A DNA stretch of 5,638 nucleotides from Chloroflexota bacterium (GTDB taxonomy: Bacteria > Chloroflexota > Dehalococcoidia > Lucifugimonadales > Australimonadaceae), in contig JAPPFU010000196.1 in the NCBI GenBank assembly GCA_028875085.1, positions 9,105-14,742 of the forward strand, in the 5' to 3' direction. This document shows positions 1-5,638 of the stretch, piece after piece. The notes beneath the pieces are model-generated. The model searched no databases. It saw only the letters and a program-made list of their open reading frames with translations, and had not been told where the DNA came from. The first letter of the stretch is position 1. Every line of letters starts with the position of its first letter. The translations under genes and the position numbers were made by a program.

Positions 1-2
1 GC

Positions 3-884
3 CTAGCGCAGGTTGCGTCGAACCAGAAAGCTGGCTGCCCAAGTCGTGGCCATGATGCGGAGTTTCTCAGCGGAGGACAGGCGCACGCGCTCGCTGAACA
101 CGTCGAACCCCCGCTCCTCGATGCGGTCGAGCAGGCGGTGGTAGAGGGCGTGCAGCACGGCGGGGCAGGCGCGCGAGCGCGGCGCCAAATAGGTTATCAG
201 CGGCTTGCTCGACTCGAAGTAGGCGCGGGCGCGCTCCGCTTCGAAGCGCATCAGCGCGCGGAAAGCCTCGTCGACTACCCCGGCCACCATCGCCTCTTTC
301 GTATACCCAAAGCGCCGCAAGTCCTCCTGCGGCAGATAGACGCGCCCCGCGTCGCGGTCTTCGCGCACATCGCGGATGATGTTCGTCAACTGCATGGCGA
401 GGCCCAGGTCGATCGCCGTTTCGCGGGCGCGCGGATTCGCGTAGCCGAATATCTCCACGCAGATGAGCCCCACCACCGACGCTACCAGGTAGCAATAGGC
501 GCGCAACTCCTCGAAGGTCTCGTAGCGGCGTGGCGACAGGTCCATCTCCACGCCGTCTATCAACTGCTCGAACAGCGACGGGTCGATGCCGTAGACGTCC
601 GCCGCGTCGGTGAGCGCCGTCAACACCGGGCCGTCGGGAGTGCCGTCGAACGCGCGACGCAGGCCGGCGCGCAACTCGCCCAGTTGCTCCGCCTTGGCCG
701 CCGTAGACGCGGAGCCGTCGGCGATGTCGTCGGCGAGACGCGCGAAGGCATAGGCGGCATAGATGGCGCGGCGACGCGGCTTGGGCAGCGTAACGAACGC
801 GAAGTAGAAGTTGCGCGCCTCCCGCCTCGTCACCGCTTGGCAGTGGTCGTAAGCTTCCGAGATGGACGGCGCCGCCGCGCTCAC
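3..884 (-). CDS. hpnD: Presqualene diphosphate synthase HpnD
   Basis: Squalene/phytoene synthase family (trans-isoprenyl diphosphate synthase, head-to-head type). In the hopanoid pathway HpnD condenses two farnesyl diphosphates to presqualene diphosphate. Numbering below is for the 293-residue form. The first Asp-rich motif is ARLADDIAD (D52, D53, D56) and the second is QLTNIIRDVRED (D172, D176); both bind diphosphate through Mg2+. The segment YCYLVASVVGLICVEIFGY (about 130-148) is typical of HpnD rather than HpnC. It ends with TAG at 3-5. Start choice: the GTG at 882-884 overlaps the hpnC stop as GTGA and has GGAGAG just upstream. A GTG at 930-932 would add 16 residues (309 in all) with no family-like content and a 52-base overlap with hpnC, so I prefer the shorter form. 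It is a tandem paralogue of hpnC; both share an RFGY...AGVV...FRALM block. The family is certain; the HpnD role rests on motif pattern and operon position. Confidence 0.93.
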   Translation of the reverse strand: MSAAAPSISEAYDHCQAVTRREARNFYFAFVTLPKPRRRAIYAAYAFARLADDIADGSASTAAKAEQLGELRAGLRRAFDGTPDGPVLTALTDAADVYGIDPSLFEQLIDGVEMDLSPRRYETFEELRAYCYLVASVVGLICVEIFGYANPRARETAIDLGLAMQLTNIIRDVREDRDAGRVYLPQEDLRRFGYTKEAMVAGVVDEAFRALMRFEAERARAYFESSKPLITYLAPRSRACPAVLHALYHRLLDRIEERGFDVFSERVRLSSAEKLRIMATTWAASFLVRRNLR

Positions 885-1765
885 GGCGCTCTCCGCAGCG
901 CCATCCGTGCCGCAGTGGACGCCGCCAGCCACGCCTTGCGCCGCCCGCTCACGACGGGCCGCTCGGTCAGCACGTCGTAGCCCTGACGGCGTATAGCGGC
1001 CAGCACGCTGAGGCCGCCCTTGGTGAACAGCGCCACGTCCAATTTGAAGCGGCCGGGCAGGCGCTCGACCAGCGCGTAGCCCTCCTTGAACAACGCCTCG
1101 GCGCGGTCAACCTCGAAGCCCATCAGGGCGCGGAAGTTGGCGTTGACTACGCCCGCTGCCAGTTCCGCCTCCGAGTAGCCGAAGCGCTCCATATCCTCCA
1201 GGGGCAGGTAGATGCGCCCGATGGCGTAGTCGCGGCGCACGTCCTGCCAGAAGTTGGCCAGTTGGAGCGCCGTGCACGTGGCGTCCGAGAGGCGGTGGCT
1301 CTCCTCCCGGCGATCGCCCAGCAGGTACAGCACCATCCGGCCCACAGGGTTGGCGGAGTGGTCGCAGTAGTGGAGCAGACCGGCGTAGGTGGGGAAGCGT
1401 CCGCTGCCTTGATCCATCCGGTTCGCCTCGATGAGCTTGCCGAAGAGCGCTTGGGGGACATCAAAACGCCGCGCCGTGTCTTGCAGCGCCACCGCGATGG
1501 GATGCGTGGGACGTCCACCGAACGCCTGGCCCACCTCCGCATCCCAATCGTCCAGCAGCGCTAAGCGGTCGCCCTCGGCTTCGTCGCCCAGGTCGTCCGT
1601 CCAGCGGCAGAAGGCGTAGATAGCGAAGAAGTAGGGCCGCAAGCGGCGCGGGAGGAGCAGCGAGCCGACGGTGAAGTTTTCGTAGTGGCTCTTGGCGAGG
1701 CGACGGCAGTAGGCGTAGGCCTCGTCGAGGGCGGGCTGTGGAGTGGCGGCGCGTTGGGTCGCCAC
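881..1765 (-). CDS. hpnC: Hydroxysqualene synthase HpnC (squalene synthase family)
   Basis: Second squalene/phytoene synthase paralogue, 294 residues, normal length. HpnC acts after HpnD, converting presqualene diphosphate to hydroxysqualene, which HpnE reduces to squalene. Asp-rich motif 1 is FCRWTDDLGDE (D57, D58, D61). Motif 2 is LANFWQDVRRD (D175, D179), followed by IGRIYLP. The segment YCDHSANPVGRMVLYLLG (about 133-150) matches the SANPVGR signature that separates HpnC from HpnD. The start is GTG at 1763-1765, with GGAG five bases upstream, only 10 bases after the yjbQ stop. The stop TGA at 881-883 overlaps the preferred hpnD start, implying translational coupling. No signal peptide or obvious transmembrane segment is visible; the enzyme is expected to sit at the cytoplasmic face of the membrane with its hydrophobic product. 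No damage to catalytic residues is seen. Confidence 0.94.
   Translation of the reverse strand: MATQRAATPQPALDEAYAYCRRLAKSHYENFTVGSLLLPRRLRPYFFAIYAFCRWTDDLGDEAEGDRLALLDDWDAEVGQAFGGRPTHPIAVALQDTARRFDVPQALFGKLIEANRMDQGSGRFPTYAGLLHYCDHSANPVGRMVLYLLGDRREESHRLSDATCTALQLANFWQDVRRDYAIGRIYLPLEDMERFGYSEAELAAGVVNANFRALMGFEVDRAEALFKEGYALVERLPGRFKLDVALFTKGGLSVLAAIRRQGYDVLTERPVVSGRRKAWLAASTAARMALRRAP
889..894 (-). promoter_or_regulatory. Ribosome binding site deciding the hpnD start
   Basis: On the minus strand this reads GGAGAG, with its GGAG core six bases before the GTG at 882-884. It lies inside the 3' end of hpnC. It supports the GTGA-overlap start over the GTG at 930-932. Confidence 0.55.
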
Positions 1766-1770
1766 TGATG

Positions 1771-1774
1771 CTCC
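1771..1774 (-). promoter_or_regulatory. Ribosome binding site of hpnC
   Basis: GGAG on the minus strand, five bases before the GTG start at 1763-1765. It sits within the 10-base gap after the yjbQ stop and supports GTG as the true hpnC start. Confidence 0.6.
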
Positions 1775-1775
1775 G

Positions 1776-2231
1776 CTAGGCGCTGATGCAGGTGATGAGG
1801 ATCTCGCGCGGGCGCGGGCGGTAGGTGTCCAGCTCGATGAGGAAGATGCGCTGCCACGAGCCGAGCGGCACCTCGCCGTCGACGATGGGCAGCGTCTCGC
1901 TGGTGCTCAGCAGCAGGTGCTGGCAGTGCGAGTGCCCGTTGGGGCATTCGTCCTCCGTCATGTTGACGGTGCGCACGTCGAAGTCGTTGTGGCGGTAGTA
2001 GGCGCCCGGGGGAGCGAGCCGCCGCAGGAAGTCGGCCATGTCCTCGAGCAGCAGCGGCTCGTGCTCGTTGATCTTGATGGCCGCCGTCGTGTGCCGCGAG
2101 TAGACGCTCACGAGACCGTCCTTCACCCCGGAAGAGCGGACGTGCTCCAACACGCGCTCGGTGATGTCGATGAACTCGGGCGCGCAGGTCGTCTCCACAA
2201 CGATACGAGCCGTCAACGCGCTGGTAGTCAT
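1776..2231 (-). CDS. yjbQ: YjbQ/UPF0047 family protein (putative secondary thiamine-phosphate synthase)
   Basis: A 151-residue soluble protein of the YjbQ/UPF0047 family, close to the usual 130-150 residues. Family hallmarks are SRHTTAAIKINE (45-56), DMADFL (64-69), the histidine-rich stretch NGHSHCQHLLLSTSETLPI (98-116) and VPLGSWQRIF (121-130). H47, H81, H100, H102 and H105 are candidate active-site or metal ligands. E. coli YjbQ has been reported to have weak thiamine-phosphate synthase (ThiE-like) activity; the true role of most members is unsettled. Where the E. coli protein has a DMPSHIK-type stretch, this one has NGHSHCQ, so it belongs to a different subgroup and function should not be transferred freely. 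It starts with ATG at 2229-2231 behind a strong Shine-Dalgarno and ends with TAG 10 bases before hpnC, so it is very likely co-translated with the squalene genes. No thiamine gene is nearby. Confidence 0.9.
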   Translation of the reverse strand: MTTSALTARIVVETTCAPEFIDITERVLEHVRSSGVKDGLVSVYSRHTTAAIKINEHEPLLLEDMADFLRRLAPPGAYYRHNDFDVRTVNMTEDECPNGHSHCQHLLLSTSETLPIVDGEVPLGSWQRIFLIELDTYRPRPREILITCISA

Positions 2232-2240
2232 CTCGCTAAT

Positions 2241-2248
2241 CCTCCCTT
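2241..2248 (-). promoter_or_regulatory. Strong Shine-Dalgarno of yjbQ
   Basis: AAGGGAGG on the minus strand, nine bases before the yjbQ ATG. It is the best Shine-Dalgarno sequence in the window. Together with the 106-base gap it suggests that yjbQ-hpnC-hpnD can be translated, and perhaps transcribed, independently of shc. Confidence 0.7.
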
Positions 2249-2282
2249 TTCGCGGCTGGTTCCACGGTGCGGCAATAGCCTA

Positions 2283-2302
2283 GCATGCCTATGTAGGTAT
2301 GC
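2283..2302. promoter_or_regulatory. 20-bp imperfect palindrome, possible operator
   Basis: The two 9-base arms are GCATGCCTA (2283-2291) and TAGGTATGC (2294-2302), separated by TG. Eight of nine positions pair. A two-base centre is too tight for an RNA hairpin, so a dimeric repressor or activator site is more plausible than a terminator. On the minus strand it lies between a weak -35-like TTGCGC (2306-2301) and a weak -10-like TAGGCT (2282-2277), an 18-base spacing. Neither box is convincing alone, so the promoter itself is only a suggestion. Confidence 0.35.
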
Positions 2303-2320
2303 GCAACCCCCGCAACCCCC
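2303..2320. repeat. Two tandem copies of a 9-bp repeat
   Basis: GCAACCCCC occurs twice head-to-tail (2303-2311 and 2312-2320), directly abutting the palindrome. On the minus strand it gives two G5 tracts separated by TTGC. The repeat itself is directly visible. Its role is unknown: it could be part of a regulator site or simple slippage. Confidence 0.85.
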
Positions 2321-2337
2321 AATTCGCAAGCGATTTT

Positions 2338-4494
2338 TCACGCTTGCTCATGCGCTGCTTCGCTCGGAGCCTGCCCGTTAGAGGAGGCGCGCGCCGGTTT
2401 ATGGCCGTTGCGGCGCGTCCAGAGTTGGAAGCCGCCGTTGCGCGCGTCCTCTTTCAGCGCGCGAGCATATCGCCCAAGCGCCCATAGGGGGAAGTAGTTG
2501 CGGTAGAGGTGATAGTTGATCATGAACGCCGCGCCCAGCTCCTGCCCCTGCCAATTCGGGTCGCCGACCGGGCGCAGTTCGTCGGGGCGATTGCCCACGC
2601 CGTAGCCGGGGAATCCGCACGCGGTGAAGTGCGGCTCGTCCCACGTCCCGTCCTCGCGCTGCGTGTTGGCCAGGTATTCCACGCCATGTCGGGCGACGCC
2701 GGTATGCGTGCGCCCGGCGGCGATGAGGCCGATAAGCGCCCACGCCGTTTGAGACGCGGTGCTCTCCCCGCGCCCTTTCAGAGAAGGGTCGACGTAGCTG
2801 GCGCAGGACTCGCCCCAGCCGCCGTCGGGGTTCTGGTGGTCGAGCAGCCAGTCGACGGCGCGGCGGACGTAGGGCTTCGACATATCCTCGCCGAGCGCCT
2901 CCAGGGCGGGCAGCACCGCGCCCGCCCCGTAGACGTAGTTCACGCCCCAACGCCCGAACCACGAACCGTCCGGCTCCTGGTGGCGCTTGACGTAGGCGAG
3001 GCCCCTGCGCACCGGCTTCGTGTTCTTGATGCCGAGGCGTCCGTACATCTCGAGGATGTGCGCGGTAACGTCCACCGTTGGCGGGTCGAGCACCTCGCCG
3101 AAGTCGCTGAAGGGTAGGCGAGCAAGCAGCGGAGAGTCGTTGTCCTTGTCGAAAGCGGCCCATCCGCCGTTGGCCGACTGCATTGCCTCGATCCAGCGCA
3201 GCGCGCGGCCCACCACTTCGCGGCGCGCCTGCTCCTCGCGCTCGCTGTCGAAACGGGCAGCGTGGAGCGCCATCACGATGATGCTGGAATCGTCGATATC
3301 CGGGTACGTTTCGTTGGCGAACTCAAACGCCCATCCGCTCGGCTCGACGTCCTTCACGCCAACCGCCCAATCTCCCTTGCGGCGTATCTCGCGCTCCATC
3401 ATCCACTTGCACGCGCGTTGGATGGCCGGATGGTTGGGCGCCATGCCGGAGTCGAGCAGCCCCAAGACGGCCAGGCAGGTGTCCCAAACGGGCGAAAGGC
3501 AAGCCTGGACGCGCATCGATTCGCCATCCTCCGAGCGCAAACTCCACTCCCCGCGGAATCCGGCCAGCCCCTTTCGCACGACGGGGTCGCCCAATCCCGC
3601 GCCGAGGACGTTGAGCGCGATGAGCGAATAGACCCAAGGCGGTTGAATGCCGCCCCACGAGCCGTCCGCCTCCTGCCGGTCGATGAGCCAGCGCTTGATG
3701 CGGCGCAGCGCCATGCCGCGAAAAGGCTTCCACGGTAGGCGTTCGTAGACGTGGAGCGCCTTGTCGCCAAGCCAAAGCAGCGTCTCGATGCTCAGTGCGT
3801 TCTCGGCGCGGCAAGGCAGCCAGTAGCGAATCTTCTCGCCCCTCGGCAGCAACTCGCCGATGCTCTGCGCGATGGACAGGCGCTTCACCGGACGCTTGGC
3901 CAAGACGACCGTCAGCGGAACGATGGTCCCGCGCGCCCATGACGACCAGCGATAGATGTTGAAGGGTGCCCAAGGCGGCAAAAGAATCATCTCCGGGGGC
4001 ATCATCGGCGTGCCTTCCCAAGGCCACTGGCCGAACAGCGCCAGCCATATCTTGGTGAAGACGCGCGCCTTGGGCACGCCACCCTTGGACAGAATGAACT
4101 CGCGGGCGCGCCGCATGACCGCCTCATTCGGAGCGTGGCCGGCCAGTTTGAGGGCGAAGTAGCACTCAACGGAGGTGCTGAGGTCGCCCGGCGCCCCGTA
4201 GTACATCCCCCATGAGCCGTCTTCGCGCTGGCGGCGCAGGATGTCGTTGGCCACCAGGCGCACGCGCTCCGGTTCGCGGGAGCCCAGGAAGGCGAGCAGC
4301 ATAATGTGCTCGGCCTCCATCGTGGGGTTGGACTCGAGCTCGCCCCACCAGTAGCCGTCGGGGTGCTGAGTGCGCAGGAAGTAGTCCTGGACTTTGCCCA
4401 GAGCCTCTTCGACGCGCAGGCTGACGCGCTCCTGCTCTCGTGCTGCTGCGTCCATAGCCGAATGCGCCGCCGCTCGCGTGCGGGCGGGGAGCAT
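2338..4494 (-). CDS. shc: Squalene-hopene cyclase (SHC, HpnF)
   Basis: Cyclises squalene to hopene/diplopterol; SHCs are monotopic membrane-bound alpha/alpha-barrel enzymes. It is 718 residues, against 631 in Alicyclobacillus. At least seven QxxxGxW repeats are visible (Q43, Q89, Q274, Q439, Q506, Q554, Q612). The catalytic acid motif is D399-I-D-D402. Matches to Alicyclobacillus active-site residues, aligned by eye, are W186 (W169), W337 (W312), F390 (F365), D475/H479 (D447/H451), W516 (W489), F628 (F601), F657 (F605), Y661 (Y609) and Y664 (Y612). Tyr420 is replaced by F448, as in several other bacterial SHCs. About 25 extra residues (631-656) separate F628 from F657, and a hydrophilic tail of about 35 residues follows the last helix. 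The start is uncertain: ATG at 4492-4494 has only a weak GGGG upstream, and Met14 (ATG at 4453-4455) is an alternative that leaves the core intact. The stop is TGA. All catalytic residues are present, so the enzyme should be active. Confidence 0.97.
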   Translation of the reverse strand: MLPARTRAAAHSAMDAAAREQERVSLRVEEALGKVQDYFLRTQHPDGYWWGELESNPTMEAEHIMLLAFLGSREPERVRLVANDILRRQREDGSWGMYYGAPGDLSTSVECYFALKLAGHAPNEAVMRRAREFILSKGGVPKARVFTKIWLALFGQWPWEGTPMMPPEMILLPPWAPFNIYRWSSWARGTIVPLTVVLAKRPVKRLSIAQSIGELLPRGEKIRYWLPCRAENALSIETLLWLGDKALHVYERLPWKPFRGMALRRIKRWLIDRQEADGSWGGIQPPWVYSLIALNVLGAGLGDPVVRKGLAGFRGEWSLRSEDGESMRVQACLSPVWDTCLAVLGLLDSGMAPNHPAIQRACKWMMEREIRRKGDWAVGVKDVEPSGWAFEFANETYPDIDDSSIIVMALHAARFDSEREEQARREVVGRALRWIEAMQSANGGWAAFDKDNDSPLLARLPFSDFGEVLDPPTVDVTAHILEMYGRLGIKNTKPVRRGLAYVKRHQEPDGSWFGRWGVNYVYGAGAVLPALEALGEDMSKPYVRRAVDWLLDHQNPDGGWGESCASYVDPSLKGRGESTASQTAWALIGLIAAGRTHTGVARHGVEYLANTQREDGTWDEPHFTACGFPGYGVGNRPDELRPVGDPNWQGQELGAAFMINYHLYRNYFPLWALGRYARALKEDARNGGFQLWTRRNGHKPARASSNGQAPSEAAHEQA

Positions 4495-4544
4495 ACTACC
4501 CCATCCCGCAAGCAGGCAAGCAGCCGCGCTGCCTATACGTCGCG
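4495..4544 (-). other. hpnA-shc intergenic gap, no clear signal
   Basis: Fifty bases between the hpnA stop and the upstream shc ATG. It contains a short GC hairpin (GCAGC at 4520-4524 with GCTGC at 4528-4532, three-base loop) without a following T-run, so it is not a standard terminator. A GGGG just before the shc ATG is the only Shine-Dalgarno-like element. Readthrough from hpnA into shc is expected. Confidence 0.4.
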
Positions 4545-5555
4545 TTATCCCCGCTTCCCTTTGGTCAAATAGCCGTTATCGGCGAACCATTCCGCCGCGC
4601 GGCGCAGCGCGTCCGCCACCGGCGATTGGGGCAATCCGAGCTCCTGCACCGCTTTGGACGGGTCGGCCCACATAGGCTTGCGCGCTATCCGCGCCCCCTC
4701 GAGCGGGATGCGCGGTTCGCGCCGCAGCAGTCCGCCTTCGATGGCGTGGTCGGCGTAGGCCGCCGCAAGCGCTAAGCGGTAAGGAATTTTCCGAAGCGGC
4801 GCGGCGCGGCTCCCGACCGCCTCCGCGAGCATCCGCAGCAATTCGGCCAGCGTGAGGTTCCCTTGGGCGTTGCCAAGCAGGTAACGCTCGCCCACCTTGC
4901 CCTTTTCCCACGCCAGCAGATGCCCTTCCGCAACGTCCGCTACGTCCACCACGTTGAGGCCGGTGTCCACGACGGCGGGGATAGCGCCGCGCAAGAAGTC
5001 GACGATGATGCGGCCGGTGGGCGTTGGCTTGACGTCGCCGGAGCCGACGGGGGCAGTCGGATTCACGATCATGATGGGCGCGCCGGCGGCGGCCATGCCC
5101 AAGGCGATGCGCTCCGCCTCGAACTTCGTGCGCTTGTACGCGCCGACCAGTTCGTGGGGCGCCGCTGCCCTCGCCTCCGTAGCGGGCGAGCCGTCCGCCG
5201 GAAAGTGCAGCGTAGAGACGGTGCCGGTGTGGACGATGCGCTCGACTCCGGCGGCTTGCGCCGCCTCCAACACGTTGCGGGTCCCGTCCACGTTCACGCG
5301 CCACATCGCGTCGGCATCGGGCGACCAGAAGTTGTAGCGGGCGGCTACGTGGAACGCCGCTTCGCAACCGGCCAGCGCTCGGTCGAGCGACGAGCGGTCA
5401 AGCACGTCGCCCTCCGCCAACGTCAAGCGCGGATGCGCCAAGCGCAACGCGCTGCCAGGCCGCACCAGCGCCGTTACGTCGTAGCCTCGGTCAAGCAGCG
5501 CCTGCGCCACGTGGCCGCCGATGAACCCGCTCGCGCCCGTAACGAAAGCGCGCAT
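4545..5555 (-). CDS. hpnA: Hopanoid-associated sugar epimerase HpnA (extended SDR)
   Basis: Extended short-chain dehydrogenase/reductase of 336 residues, the usual HpnA length. The N-terminal Rossmann motif is VTGASGFIGGHVAQ, with G7, G10 and G13 binding NAD(P). D50 in AEGDVLD probably contacts the adenine. HVAARYNFW (69-77) and VNVDGTRNVLEAA (88-100) are typical of HpnA. The catalytic pair is Y140-xxx-K144, and the Ser/Thr partner appears to be T112 where relatives have Ser. NPTAPVGSGDVKPTPT (165-180) and the C-terminal ARKPMWADPSKAVQELG (291-307) complete the fold. HpnA is tied to hopanoid clusters and is presumed to act on the sugar-derived side chain of extended hopanoids; its exact substrate is not settled. 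Its ATG shares a base with the stop of the upstream gene (TGATG) and lacks a clear Shine-Dalgarno, suggesting translation coupled to that gene. It ends with TAA 50 bases before shc. Confidence 0.93.
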   Translation of the reverse strand: MRAFVTGASGFIGGHVAQALLDRGYDVTALVRPGSALRLAHPRLTLAEGDVLDRSSLDRALAGCEAAFHVAARYNFWSPDADAMWRVNVDGTRNVLEAAQAAGVERIVHTGTVSTLHFPADGSPATEARAAAPHELVGAYKRTKFEAERIALGMAAAGAPIMIVNPTAPVGSGDVKPTPTGRIIVDFLRGAIPAVVDTGLNVVDVADVAEGHLLAWEKGKVGERYLLGNAQGNLTLAELLRMLAEAVGSRAAPLRKIPYRLALAAAYADHAIEGGLLRREPRIPLEGARIARKPMWADPSKAVQELGLPQSPVADALRRAAEWFADNGYLTKGKRG

Positions 5556-5638
5556 CAGCGCACGCCCGCAGCGTCGGCGAGCGCCGGAACCAGCGCGCGG
5601 GCGCAGCGCCGGAGCGCGCGGGACGCAGCCTGTGAGCG
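5555..5638 (-). CDS. 3' end of an upstream gene (27 codons; possibly hpnG)
   Basis: An open frame enters from the right edge and stops at TGA (5555-5557), which overlaps the hpnA ATG by one base. It encodes 27 residues with no start inside the window, ending ...ALRRCARALVPALADAAGVR. The stop/start overlap and the open frame up to the edge argue that it is the tail of a real gene in the same operon, although high GC makes 27 open codons weak evidence alone. The Arg/Ala-rich helix with an RC...L.P pattern resembles, from memory, the C-terminus of HpnG, the hopanoid-associated nucleoside phosphorylase that acts on adenosylhopane and often lies near hpnA. That identification is a guess; HpnH or an unrelated protein remain possible. 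Confidence 0.5.
   Translation of the reverse strand, partial: RSQAASRALRRCARALVPALADAAGVR

Noticed and set aside
138..980. Plus-strand open frame of 280 codons antisense to hpnD
   Set aside because: It lies opposite a confident hpnD/hpnC coding region and its Arg/Ala/Val/Gln-rich translation matches no family; long antisense frames are expected at this GC content.
2321..2337. TCGC/GCGA hairpin followed by a T-run on the plus strand near the end of shc
   Set aside because: The stem is only four pairs with a two-base loop, and the T-run points in the plus direction, where no gene is transcribed. On the minus strand no T-run follows, so it is not a terminator for shc.
1743..2381. Plus-strand open frame of 212 codons opposite yjbQ
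   Set aside because: It mirrors the yjbQ codons, spans the yjbQ-shc gap and shows no recognisable domain or convincing ribosome binding site.
2399..3163. Minus-strand open frame of 254 codons inside shc in another frame
   Set aside because: Highly Arg/Ala/Gly-rich out-of-frame product of shc; the shc frame itself is fully supported by QW repeats and catalytic motifs.
3376..3474. Possible inactivation of SHC because the motif reads DIDDS and Tyr420 is Phe
   Set aside because: The catalytic Asp residues are all present; Ser for Thr after the motif is conservative and Phe at the Tyr420 position occurs in other active SHCs such as that of Zymomonas.
4520..4532. Short GC hairpin between hpnA and shc as a terminator
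   Set aside because: Five base pairs with no downstream T-run on the minus strand; too weak for intrinsic termination.
4897..5337. Plus-strand open frame of 146 codons opposite hpnA
   Set aside because: Antisense shadow of hpnA with no domain signature.

Overview
The window is a piece of a hopanoid (bacterial triterpenoid) biosynthesis operon from a GC-rich bacterium. All convincing genes lie on the minus strand, so transcription runs from position 5638 towards position 1. In that order they are: the last 27 codons of an unidentified upstream gene, possibly hpnG; hpnA (hopanoid-associated NAD(P)-dependent sugar epimerase); shc (squalene-hopene cyclase, also called hpnF); a YjbQ/UPF0047-family gene; hpnC; and hpnD. 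The hpnD stop codon lies two bases from the window edge.

The genes are tightly packed. The upstream gene and hpnA share a TGATG stop/start. A 50-base gap separates hpnA from shc, 106 bases separate shc from yjbQ, and 10 bases separate yjbQ from hpnC. hpnC and hpnD overlap, by 4 bases if hpnD starts at the GTG I prefer. This points to co-transcription. The 106-base gap is the only place that could hold internal regulation. It contains a 20-bp near-palindrome next to two tandem copies of a 9-bp G-rich repeat, followed by a strong Shine-Dalgarno sequence for yjbQ.

Functionally, HpnD joins two farnesyl diphosphates into presqualene diphosphate, HpnC converts that to hydroxysqualene, and a reductase, HpnE (not in this window and probably next downstream), would give squalene. 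SHC then cyclises squalene to hopene or diplopterol. HpnA, and HpnG if that is the upstream gene, belong to side-chain elaboration of extended hopanoids. YjbQ is the odd member: its family is linked to thiamine-phosphate synthase activity and has no known place in hopanoid synthesis.

The organism cannot be named from this sequence. The HpnC/HpnD route, the high GC content and an SHC carrying an extra loop near its C-terminus would suit an uncultured soil or sediment lineage such as Chloroflexota or one of its neighbours. That is only an impression. I see no tRNA, rRNA, CRISPR array, mobile element or convincing plus-strand gene. No previously undescribed system is evident; the most unusual points are YjbQ inside the operon, the SHC insertion and the palindrome/repeat in the 106-base gap.
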